This document shows, one piece after another, positions 16,276 to 23,695 of a DNA stretch of 25,714 nt (position 1 is the stretch's first letter; each line of letters starts with the position of its first letter). This DNA comes from Flavobacteriaceae bacterium. Its GTDB lineage: Bacteria; Bacteroidota; Bacteroidia; Flavobacteriales; Flavobacteriaceae. Position numbers and translations under genes: made by a program. The notes under the pieces are model-generated. The model made no database searches and was not told where the DNA came from. It worked only from the letters and a program-made list of their open reading frames with translations. Location of the stretch: the NCBI GenBank assembly GCA_949507465.1, contig CATEMS010000078.1, positions 1 to 25,714 of the forward strand, read 5' to 3'.

Positions 16276-17688
16276 ATGAAAAAATTTCTTTTTATTTTTT
16301 TATTCCTTGGTGTGTCTTCAGTAGTATGTCAGAACAAACAAGTTCTATATAATTGGGAGGTTACCCCACAAACACTCCTGCTTAACCCAGGAAGTCTAGT
16401 TACCAGTCAATTTCATGCGGGTATTCCTTTAGCATCTGGGTTTCATATTAATGTAGGCTCCTCTGGCGTGTCTGTTTTTGATGTATTTGCTGATGATGGT
16501 ATAGACATCAACACTAAAATTACCAATACAATCTCTAGGTTAAGTTCTCGAGATTTTTTTACAATAAATCAGCAACTCGATGTGTTAAATTTTGGCTGGT
16601 TATCCAAGGGTTTTGAGCCTATGTATTTCTCTGGTGGAATCTATCAAGAACTTGATGTGATTGCCTACTTTCCAAAAGACATCGCTATTTTGGCTTGGGA
16701 GGGAAATAGAAATTATATTGGAAAAGCCTTTGATTTTAGCCATGTAAGTGCTCGTGCAGATGTATTGACTGTCTATCATTTTGGGGTAAATAAACAAGTT
16801 TCAAAAAAATTAACTGCAGGTGTGCGTTTAAAGCTATATTCTAGTATGATTAGCGTGAGTAGCACCAGAAATAAAGGTGCTTTTAAGACAACAGAAAGAG
16901 TGGGTAGTAACAATATTTATGAGCATACGGTTACAGATTTGGATATGGAGGTGAATACCTCTGGATTTATTTCACTCGATGGATTAGAGCAACCTCAAGT
17001 AAGTAAAAAACTTCTTGGTCGAGCTTTACTAGGGGGTAATCTTGGAATAGGTATAGATGCTGGTATTACTTATGAGTTTGACAAACAACTTTCTTTGACT
17101 GCCTCTGTGCTTGATCTGGGTGCTATTTTTCATACTAAAGATACAGAAAGCTACAAGGCTAAAGGAGACTATACTCTAGATGGCATTGAGCTTATTTTTC
17201 CTGAATTAGAGAATGACCAATCTACCATACCCTATTATGATAATCTTGAGGATGATATCGTGCGTGAGATACCTATAGACACACTCAATACAGGATACAC
17301 ACAACTTCGTCCTACTAAAATAAATGCTGGACTGCATTATGATTTTGGGAGATTTGTTGGTGACAATGGTGGATGTAATTGTAAAAATAAGGGCACCAAA
17401 CAAAAACGAGTTTCTCAGGCAGGGGTTCAGTACTTTAGCATATTTAGACCTGGTGGCCTCCAACTAGCAGGAACACTGTATTATAACAGGAGGTTGGGCA
17501 ATGCCCTCTCTATTAAAACAACCTACACCATAGATAGGTATTCTGCCAAAAATATTGGCGCTGGTATGTTTTTAAATATACAAGGTGTAAATTTGTTTCT
17601 AGCAGCAGACAACCTACTGCAGATGTCTAATCTTGCCAAGGCAAATAGTGTATCTTTACAAGTGGGATTAAACTATATATTAAATTAA
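16276..17688 (+). CDS. Outer-membrane beta-barrel protein, DUF5723-like
   Basis: The 470 residues start with a signal peptide (MKKFLFIFLFLGVSSVVCQ) and continue with many alternating, Gly- and aromatic-containing beta strands. The tail ends in SLQVGLNYILN. The N-terminal NPGSLVTSQFHAGIPLASG and the following GSSGVSVFDVF fit the DUF5723 family of Bacteroidota outer-membrane proteins, whose function is unknown. One loop holds a C-x-C pair (C367, C369) followed by a Lys-rich stretch (GGCNCKNKGTKQKR), which is odd for an otherwise Cys-poor barrel. Neighbours on both sides are exported proteins at gaps of 9 and 2 bases. Confidence 0.75.
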   Translation: MKKFLFIFLFLGVSSVVCQNKQVLYNWEVTPQTLLLNPGSLVTSQFHAGIPLASGFHINVGSSGVSVFDVFADDGIDINTKITNTISRLSSRDFFTINQQLDVLNFGWLSKGFEPMYFSGGIYQELDVIAYFPKDIAILAWEGNRNYIGKAFDFSHVSARADVLTVYHFGVNKQVSKKLTAGVRLKLYSSMISVSSTRNKGAFKTTERVGSNNIYEHTVTDLDMEVNTSGFISLDGLEQPQVSKKLLGRALLGGNLGIGIDAGITYEFDKQLSLTASVLDLGAIFHTKDTESYKAKGDYTLDGIELIFPELENDQSTIPYYDNLEDDIVREIPIDTLNTGYTQLRPTKINAGLHYDFGRFVGDNGGCNCKNKGTKQKRVSQAGVQYFSIFRPGGLQLAGTLYYNRRLGNALSIKTTYTIDRYSAKNIGAGMFLNIQGVNLFLAADNLLQMSNLAKANSVSLQVGLNYILN

Positions 17689-17690
17689 CA

Positions 17691-18458
17691 ATGAAACATT
17701 TTTTTTTAACCTTAGCCATTTCAATAACCTGCTTTCATTTCTCTATGGCTCAAAAGAGCTTGAGTGATTATAGTTTTGTAGTGGTTCCAGATAAATTTGA
17801 ATTTTTGTCTAAAGCCAATCAATATCAATTAAATGATATGACTAAATATTATTTTGCCAAAAATGGATTTAACACCTATTATTTTAGTGAGCTACCAAGG
17901 GTAGATAATTGTGATGGATTGTGGGCAGATGTAGTATCTGTTTCTGGATTCATAAGAACAAAAATCATGGTAATTTTAAAAGACTGTAAGGGCAATGAAG
18001 TATTTCGGGGAGAAACGGGTGCTAGCAAACAAAAAGAGTATAAAAAGGCCTATCAAGATGCTTTGCGCAAAGCTTTTATAGGCTTTAAAGAGCTTGCTGT
18101 AAAACAAAAATCAGTGCAGGTAAAACTAAATCCCACTACCACAAACCAAGATGCTGCTCTAGATGTTTTTTCACCAACCCCTACAAAGGATCCTAAAGTA
18201 AGTGAGGGACCGGTCAATCAGTTCAACGGGTACACCTATAATTCAAAAGCATATCTTTTAAAGAAGGTAGATGGGGGATACAATTTGTATGATGCCTCCA
18301 CTGAAGATTTAGTTTTAAAGGGCACAATTGAATATACTAAAACTGGTTATACGGGCGTGATTTTTGACCACAAATTCCAGTGTCATTTTCTTGAAAACAA
18401 AGACCTTGTTCTTATTGACCAAGATCAGGAGCCTATTACATTAGTTTTTCAGAACTAA
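17691..18458 (+). CDS. Secreted protein of unknown function, last gene of the envelope trio
   Basis: This 255-residue protein has a signal peptide (cleavage likely after SMAQ, near residue 20) and no lipobox. The first part (about 25-125) contains a predicted alpha/beta region ending in CKGNEVFRGETGASKQKEY, followed by KKAYQDALRKAF. Such a helix is seen in small periplasmic domains that process or sense envelope material, but I cannot name the family. A linker rich in Thr, Pro and Asp (about 145-170) joins a small beta-rich C-terminal part (about 175-255) with YNSKAYLLKKVDGGYNLYD. It begins 2 bases after the barrel gene and is surely co-transcribed. Its stop overlaps that of rarA by 4 bases. 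Confidence 0.7.
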   Translation: MKHFFLTLAISITCFHFSMAQKSLSDYSFVVVPDKFEFLSKANQYQLNDMTKYYFAKNGFNTYYFSELPRVDNCDGLWADVVSVSGFIRTKIMVILKDCKGNEVFRGETGASKQKEYKKAYQDALRKAFIGFKELAVKQKSVQVKLNPTTTNQDAALDVFSPTPTKDPKVSEGPVNQFNGYTYNSKAYLLKKVDGGYNLYDASTEDLVLKGTIEYTKTGYTGVIFDHKFQCHFLENKDLVLIDQDQEPITLVFQN

Positions 18459-19753
18459 AACTCATATTTGTTTTTCCATAGACTTTTTAAGTAGGCTTTT
18501 AATTGATTTTCTTTTGGATTATCACCAGTTTGGTATAGTGTGGTGCCCACAATTTCTTTAGGCAAAAACTCATGAGGCACAAATGCATTCTCGAAATCAT
18601 GGGCATAGGCGTAGTTGTCTCCATACCCTAATTCTTTCATGAGTTTTGTTGGTGCATTTCTAATTGAAAAGGGGACAGATAGATCTCCAGTTTGCTTAAC
18701 GAGTTGTTGCGCTTTTTTGATTGCTAGATAGCTGGCGTTGCTCTTGACAGAGCTTGCAAGGTATATAACACATTGACTCAGAATAATACGAGATTCTGGA
18801 AAACCAATTGCGCTTACAGATTGAAAAGTTGCGTTGGCAAGTAAAAGAGCGTTTGGATTAGCATTTCCAATGTCTTCGCTGGCAAGAATTACCAATCGTC
18901 TGGCAATAAAACTTATATCTTCCCCTCCTTCTATCATTCTAGCGAGCCAGTAAACAGCTGCATTTGGATCACTTCCTCGAATTGATTTAATAAAGGCTGA
19001 GACTATGTCATAATGTTGGTCTCCAGTTTTATCATACAACACCGTGTTTTTTTGCACCTTGTGTTGTACCATTTGGTTGGTGATTGTAACCTTTGGTTTT
19101 TTGTTACCATTTGCTTGAGATGTTTCAGAAAGCACCACCAATTCTAACATATTGAGTAGCTTTCTTGCATCGCCTCCAGATAGTCTTAAAATTGCCTGTG
19201 TTTCTTGTAATTCAATATCATATTGTTGTAGTATTGTGTCTATGGCAATAGCTCGTTTTAATAGATCTTCAAGATCTTTTTTGGAAAATGATTGTAAGAC
19301 ATATACTTGAGATCTTGAAAGCAGGGCAGGTATTACCTCAAAACTTGGATTTTCTGTGGTAGCACCAATAAGGGTCACTAACCCCTTTTCTACAGCACCC
19401 AGTAAAGAGTCTTGTTGAGATTTACTAAAACGATGAATTTCATCAATAAAGAGTATTGGGTTTTTTGTTGTGAATAAGCCCTCTGATTTTTTTGCTTTTT
19501 CAATAACCTCTCTCACAGCGGCTACTCCGCTATCAATAGCGCTTAATTTGTAAAAAGGCCTTTCTGATTGCAATGCAATAATATTAGCTAAAGTTGTTTT
19601 TCCAATACCTGGAGGCCCCCAAAATATCATTGAGGGTATCATGCCGCTTTGTAACTGTTTTGTAAGTGCACCATTTTCACCAACAAGATGTTGCTGACTG
19701 AGGTAATCCTTGAGTGTTTTCGGACGTATTCTTTCTGCAAGTGGAATATTCAT
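18455..19753 (-). CDS. rarA: Replication-associated recombination protein A (AAA+ ATPase)
   Basis: RarA (MgsA), a relative of clamp loaders, acts at stalled replication forks in the cytoplasm. The 432 residues show LAERIRPKTLKDYLSQQHLV at the start, Walker A GPPGIGKTT (46-54), Walker B LFIDEIHRF (101-109) and sensor 1 GATTENPSF (130-138). Further on are the SGGDARKLLNMLE sensor 2 segment and the tetramerisation part with KSIRGSDPNAAVYWLARM. The gene starts 87 bases from the divergent rhomboid gene. A rarA-rhomboid-rlmB neighbourhood is, to my recollection, common in Flavobacteriaceae. Confidence 0.96.
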   Translation of the reverse strand: MNIPLAERIRPKTLKDYLSQQHLVGENGALTKQLQSGMIPSMIFWGPPGIGKTTLANIIALQSERPFYKLSAIDSGVAAVREVIEKAKKSEGLFTTKNPILFIDEIHRFSKSQQDSLLGAVEKGLVTLIGATTENPSFEVIPALLSRSQVYVLQSFSKKDLEDLLKRAIAIDTILQQYDIELQETQAILRLSGGDARKLLNMLELVVLSETSQANGNKKPKVTITNQMVQHKVQKNTVLYDKTGDQHYDIVSAFIKSIRGSDPNAAVYWLARMIEGGEDISFIARRLVILASEDIGNANPNALLLANATFQSVSAIGFPESRIILSQCVIYLASSVKSNASYLAIKKAQQLVKQTGDLSVPFSIRNAPTKLMKELGYGDNYAYAHDFENAFVPHEFLPKEIVGTTLYQTGDNPKENQLKAYLKSLWKNKYEF

Positions 19754-19757
19754 TCTA

Positions 19758-19765
19758 TAAAGGTA
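19758..19765 (-). promoter_or_regulatory. Putative -7 promoter element of rarA
   Basis: The minus strand reads TACCTTTA, 7 of 8 bases of TAnnTTTG, placed 4 bases before the rarA ATG. The spacing is the same as at purK and rlmB. A good -33 element is not evident. Confidence 0.35.
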
Positions 19766-19840
19766 TGTTTTTAATTGTTGCTACTAAACTGTCAATTTAT
19801 CATATTGCAACATTTGGACTTGTTTTTGTTATATTGAGGC

Positions 19841-20593
19841 ATGACTAAATCTCAAAAACTATATTTTTCTTTAGACGTTGTGCTTTATCCACTTCTATTT
19901 GTGGTATTCATGTGGCTGGTGTTTTGGTTTGAGATACGGTTTGGTAGAGATTTCACCTCTTATGGTATACACCCGGGTAGGATTGAGGGTTTAAGAGGAA
20001 TTTTATTTGGTCCTTTTATCCATGGTAATTTAAAGCATCTTTTTAACAACAGTATTCCTATGTTGGTTTTAGGGTCGGCACTGTTTTATTTTTATCGCCC
20101 TGTGAGGTGGCACGTATTGATATTGGGTTTTCTTATCACAGGTTTTATCACATGGTGTATTGGTCGCCCTGCAGATCATATAGGAGCAAGTGGTATTGTA
20201 TATGTATTGGCTTCTTTTTTATTCTTTAAGGGGATTATTTCAAAGCAGTATCAACTTACGGCTCTTTCTTTCGCAGTTGTTTTTGTATATGGTAGCTTAT
20301 TTTGGTATGTATTTCCAACAGACAGCCAAATCTCTTGGGAAGGACATTTATCTGGTTTTTGTGTAGGAGTATTGTTAGCCTTTTTATATAAAGGCACAAA
20401 CACTCTCACCAATAAAAAATATGATTGGGAAACAGAAAATTACTCACCCGAGAATGACCCCTTTATGCAGCAATTTGATGCAGATGGAAATTTTATTGAA
20501 AACAAAGAAGTTTTAGATCAGGAGTCAGAAAATAGTACATTAAAAAAAGATGTTGACGTAATATACACCATCGTTAAACAGAAAAAAGATTAG
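19841..20593 (+). CDS. Rhomboid-family intramembrane serine protease
   Basis: This 250-residue polytopic membrane protein has about six transmembrane helices. The catalytic serine is S117 in HIGASGIVY (GxSG) and the catalytic histidine is H169 in WEGHLSGFCVG, so the Ser-His dyad is complete. The loop HGNLKHLFNNSIPML carries the family-typical HxxxN-type residues. The C-terminal tail of about 55 residues (from about 195) is hydrophilic and acidic, with KKYDWETENYSPENDPF, and probably lies on the cytoplasmic side. Substrates are not predictable. The stop is 4 bases from that of the convergent rlmB. Confidence 0.92.
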   Translation: MTKSQKLYFSLDVVLYPLLFVVFMWLVFWFEIRFGRDFTSYGIHPGRIEGLRGILFGPFIHGNLKHLFNNSIPMLVLGSALFYFYRPVRWHVLILGFLITGFITWCIGRPADHIGASGIVYVLASFLFFKGIISKQYQLTALSFAVVFVYGSLFWYVFPTDSQISWEGHLSGFCVGVLLAFLYKGTNTLTNKKYDWETENYSPENDPFMQQFDADGNFIENKEVLDQESENSTLKKDVDVIYTIVKQKKD

Positions 20594-20597
20594 ATTT

Positions 20598-21335
20598 TCA
20601 CAAAGATCGTTGGCGTACCACTTCATATAGAAAAGCACCACATGCAACAGACACGTTCAAAGAGTTGATCTCACCAAGTAGTGGTAAAGAGGCTTTTTTA
20701 TCTACGATTGAAAGCACAGATTTTGATACCCCAAGCCCTTCAGATCCCATAATTATTGCTGTGGGCTCATTTAATCCAAGGGTATATATGGTATTTGGTG
20801 TTTTTTCTGTGGCTGCGATAGTTGTAACACCACTACCTTGAAGGTAGTAAATGGCATCTTTGATATGATCTACCTTACAAATAGGAATATTAAATATAGC
20901 CCCTGCAGAAGTTTTTACTGTATCTCCACTCACTGGAGCCCCTCCTTTTTTCTGAATAATTACACCATGAACTCCTGTACACTCTGCTGTTCTTAAAATA
21001 GCACCAAAATTTCTAACATCACTAATTTGATCTAGAATCAAAAACAAAGGTTTTGTCTCCTTTTCTAATACGGTTTCAACCATGGTTTCTAAACCAACAA
21101 ATTCTATGGGAGAACTAACTAAAATAATACCTTGATGATTGCTTCTGCATAGTTTCTCCATCTTTTCTAGAGGAACAAAAGATATTGTGGTGTTTAGCCT
21201 CTCAAGATCAGCTACAATAGCATCAATTTTAGGATTCTTCAGTCCTTTTTGGACATAGGCCTTATCTATTGTTTGATTTGCTTTTAAAGCTTCTATAACG
21301 GGATAAATTCCAAATAACAAGGTCTCTTTCTTCAT
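20598..21335 (-). CDS. rlmB: TrmH/SpoU-family rRNA 2'-O-methyltransferase (RlmB type)
   Basis: This SAM-dependent SPOUT enzyme, by family, methylates G2251 of 23S rRNA. Motif 1 is LDQISDVRNFGAILRTAE with the conserved N and R. Motif 2 is IIMGSEGLGVS, and motif 3 is LPLLGEINSLNVSVACGAFLYE. An N-terminal substrate-binding domain (LLFGIYPVIEAL, then the NHQGI stretch) is present. I chose the ATG at 21335 (protein MKKETLLFG, 245 aa, against about 243 in E. coli). A longer reading from 21356 would place its start codon inside the stem of the preceding operon's terminator. That terminator ends 12 bases before the gene, so rlmB depends on read-through or on a promoter within these few bases. Confidence 0.93.
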   Translation of the reverse strand: MKKETLLFGIYPVIEALKANQTIDKAYVQKGLKNPKIDAIVADLERLNTTISFVPLEKMEKLCRSNHQGIILVSSPIEFVGLETMVETVLEKETKPLFLILDQISDVRNFGAILRTAECTGVHGVIIQKKGGAPVSGDTVKTSAGAIFNIPICKVDHIKDAIYYLQGSGVTTIAATEKTPNTIYTLGLNEPTAIIMGSEGLGVSKSVLSIVDKKASLPLLGEINSLNVSVACGAFLYEVVRQRSL

Positions 21336-21339
21336 AATG

Positions 21340-21347
21340 TAAAAGTA
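21340..21347 (-). promoter_or_regulatory. Putative -7 promoter element of rlmB
   Basis: The minus strand reads TACTTTTA, 7 of 8 bases of TAnnTTTG, located 4 bases before the ATG at 21335. It directly abuts the terminator hairpin of the upstream operon. This would give rlmB its own start site, with essentially no leader. Confidence 0.35.
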
Positions 21348-21377
21348 AAAAACCATCCTTAGAAAAGGATGGTTTTT
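21348..21377 (-). terminator. Strong Rho-independent terminator of the SusC-SusD-lipoprotein operon
   Basis: A perfect 13-bp stem, AAAAACCATCCTT (21348-21360) and AAGGATGGTTTTT (21365-21377), has a 4-base loop. On the minus strand it ends in six T. It begins 25 bases after the stop of the last operon gene. The A-run on the other side also makes it usable in the plus direction. Confidence 0.85.
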
Positions 21378-21402
21378 AAATTATATTCACTAATTATTTT
21401 AA

Positions 21403-21975
21403 TTAGGGGTTTTCGTAGCTTACCTCCCAATTAAACGCTGCTAGTAGCGTAGGTGCTGTATTTAATACATTGCTTGTTTGCCCACCGTTCCAAGAACCTG
21501 CGTTCTCAGGATCATCTCCTTCAGGATATGATCCACTTGGAGCTGTACCGTTATAGATAGCGCCGTCTACAGTTGTAACCACACCAAAGAATTCGAAAGA
21601 ATCATCTTCTACAAATACAGAAGCATCTACTCCAAATAATTCAGCCATGTCTGCAGTTGTGAAACTAACATCAAATGGGAAGGTCGTTGTTGACCCAAAA
21701 GGCAATGCCTCAGAAGGTGCTCCTTCAAAATCTCCAACTACAGTTACTTCATACAAAGCAACAGTACCATTTGGATCTTCAGTCATGGCGCTAAAAGCAG
21801 CTGTAGCTGGATCTGCACCCATGTCAAATTCTGGAGCACTTACAAACTTTACAAAACCTCCGTTAGTTAATTCTGGAAAGCGTGCTTTATCTTGGTCGTA
21901 TTCACAGCTAGTAAAAGTAACTGTAGTTAAAATAGCTACAAATGCTAGAGAGAATATTTTATTTATATTTTTCAT
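21403..21975 (-). CDS. SusC/SusD-associated lipoprotein of unknown function
   Basis: This is a 190-residue protein with a lipoprotein signal (MKNINKIFSLAF...TFTSC; C24 lipidated). The mature part is acidic, low in Lys/Arg and beta-rich, with PELTNGGFVKFVSAPEFDMG near the start and a Gly/Asn/Pro-rich end (GSYPEGDDPENAGSWNGG). It is the third gene of the SusC-SusD operon, 25 bases after SusD, a position often taken by surface ligand-binding lipoproteins of the SusE/SusF kind. It is too short to hold the several domains of SusE, so I call it only SusCD-associated. Confidence 0.75.
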   Translation of the reverse strand: MKNINKIFSLAFVAILTTVTFTSCEYDQDKARFPELTNGGFVKFVSAPEFDMGADPATAAFSAMTEDPNGTVALYEVTVVGDFEGAPSEALPFGSTTTFPFDVSFTTADMAELFGVDASVFVEDDSFEFFGVVTTVDGAIYNGTAPSGSYPEGDDPENAGSWNGGQTSNVLNTAPTLLAAFNWEVSYENP

Positions 21976-22000
21976 AATTAAAGTATTTAATTAAATTGAA

Positions 22001-23617
22001 TTAGTTAATGAAACCAGCTGGATTCGTATCCCAGAACACTTGGTTATCTGCAGTAGTTTGATCCATGTTTGGATTTGTAACTACTTCATTTGAAGGATAT
22101 CTATATGATCTTGGGAATGGACCTACTGGTATAACACCAGTTTGCAAAGTAGGATATCCTGTTCTTCTATACATGTTGTAAGGTTCTATACCATTACCCC
22201 AAGAGGCTAAGTACCATTCTCTAACAACGATAGCTAACTTAGCTTCGTTTCCTGAGGCAGCATCATATTCTGCAAGTACTCTAGCGATGTAATCACTAAT
22301 GTCTGCTGAAGTTGCAGCATAATCAATTGTTTCATCATCCTCATCAGTTGTTGGTAATGAACCAGAGAAATCTGTTACTTTGTCCATACTCAAAGAGATA
22401 CCAATTTCTAACAACGCTCTTGAATCAACAGCAACTCCTAGGTCTAATCCTGCCTCTGCAAGTGCAAAGTGAGTAAAAGATGATAAGAAAATTGGATTTA
22501 TACCCTCACCATTAAGTGTTACAGTATTACTTGAATCCACTCTGTTGAATTGATTGTTATCAAAGGCTCCACCTGCTGGATATACACCCCATGTAGATCT
22601 TCTTGTGTTGTCATTTGGTATACCTTCATCATCTCCGTGATCTCTTCCCCAGTATTTGTTACCAACATAGCAGTAGTCATAAATATCATTACCTTCACAA
22701 GGTAAGTTTGATCCACTTGGTGGGTCATTTCTTTGACGATAAATATAGTAACGAAGTCTTGGATCTGCAATTCCAGTCTCTACAAATGGTTCTTCAGCAT
22801 CTCCAGCATTTAACAGGTCTAAAAACCCATTACTCATGTAAAATCCAGTTCCGTTAGGATAGTTTCCTTGGAATATAGGACTTCTAGATTCTGGTGTTGT
22901 AGAACTTGAATAGTTGAATTGGAAATCTTCATCATCTTCATCAATGATGTTTTCAGAGAGAAGAGCAGATATAGCTGCACCATCACCCATATTTAAATGA
23001 GCTTTTAGTTTTAAAGTATTTGCAACTGCTATCCAGTTATCTGTATCAAAACTACCATAAAATAAATCTTGTGGTATCACTGCAGATTCCTCATTTAAAA
23101 GAGCAATAGCTGAATTTAAAGTTGCGATTTGAGCTGCATATACATCTTCACCTGGATCAAGCTCTGGTGTTGGGAATTCACCAAATTGGTTGGCCTGGCT
23201 ATAAGGTACATCTCCTACAAAATCAACCAAAGTGATGTACATGTAGGCTTCAAGAATTTGAGCCACAGCTACATGGTAAGGAACTCCTACTTCACTTAAA
23301 GCGTCAATTTCTTGTATAAGGTCTACATTGGCAAAGGTATTGTAAGCCGATGACCAAGTTCCGTTTAATGAATTAACAGTAACCGCTCCATTGTACTGTC
23401 CAAATTGAGCAGTCATACGAGTAATTCCATTGGTTCTTGTAGTTCCAGACATAAATCCATTAAATGATAATTGAATTGAATTTAGAACAAAATTTGGGCT
23501 TGCCACATCTGCACTAATTGCATTTGGGTTGTCAAGTAGATCTAGCTCTGTTGTTTCACATCCAGTGAATAATCCCAACATAGCTGCTACGAATGTTATT
23601 TTTAGAATATTTTTCAT
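22001..23617 (-). CDS. SusD/RagB-family nutrient-binding outer-membrane lipoprotein
   Basis: SusD proteins form the lid over a SusC channel and bind the substrate at the cell surface. This 538-residue protein has a lipoprotein signal ending in LFTGC (C20). It has the helical TPR-like N-terminal half with ILEAYMYITLVDFVGDVPYSQA, where GDVPY is the family signature, and ANTLKLKAHLNMGD. A long insert (about 270-370) follows, rich in Asp, Asn and Tyr (CEGNDIYDYCYVGNKYWGRD with two Cys). The ending AIVVREWYLASWGNGIEPYNMYRRTGYP resembles the SusD-like_2 subgroup (PF12771). The substrate is not evident. It lies 78 bases after SusC with a hairpin between them. Confidence 0.9.
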   Translation of the reverse strand: MKNILKITFVAAMLGLFTGCETTELDLLDNPNAISADVASPNFVLNSIQLSFNGFMSGTTRTNGITRMTAQFGQYNGAVTVNSLNGTWSSAYNTFANVDLIQEIDALSEVGVPYHVAVAQILEAYMYITLVDFVGDVPYSQANQFGEFPTPELDPGEDVYAAQIATLNSAIALLNEESAVIPQDLFYGSFDTDNWIAVANTLKLKAHLNMGDGAAISALLSENIIDEDDEDFQFNYSSSTTPESRSPIFQGNYPNGTGFYMSNGFLDLLNAGDAEEPFVETGIADPRLRYYIYRQRNDPPSGSNLPCEGNDIYDYCYVGNKYWGRDHGDDEGIPNDNTRRSTWGVYPAGGAFDNNQFNRVDSSNTVTLNGEGINPIFLSSFTHFALAEAGLDLGVAVDSRALLEIGISLSMDKVTDFSGSLPTTDEDDETIDYAATSADISDYIARVLAEYDAASGNEAKLAIVVREWYLASWGNGIEPYNMYRRTGYPTLQTGVIPVGPFPRSYRYPSNEVVTNPNMDQTTADNQVFWDTNPAGFIN

Positions 23618-23643
23618 AATATATAATTAAATTTTTAGGTTAC

Positions 23644-23685
23644 ACTAGTATAACAAGGTGGTAAATTAATTACCACCTTACTAGT
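23644..23685 (-). other. Intergenic hairpin between SusC and SusD
   Basis: The inner arms AAGGTGGTAA (23655-23664) and TTACCACCTT (23670-23679) form a perfect 10-bp stem around ATTAA. Two copies of the self-complementary ACTAGT (23644-23649 and 23680-23685) flank it and can extend the stem past a 5-base bulge. In the direction of the operon the hairpin starts 10 bases after the SusC stop and has no T-run behind it. A run of nine T lies on the opposite side (23689-23697). It therefore looks less like a terminator for SusC than a stabilising or attenuating element that lets SusC and SusD be expressed at different levels. Confidence 0.6.
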
Positions 23686-23695
23686 ACCTTTTTTT

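Noticed and set aside
21647..21994. 115-codon open frame on the plus strand opposite the SusCD-associated lipoprotein
   Set aside because: It is wholly antisense to a gene with a clear lipobox and operon position. The translation is low in hydrophobic pattern and has no recognisable motif.
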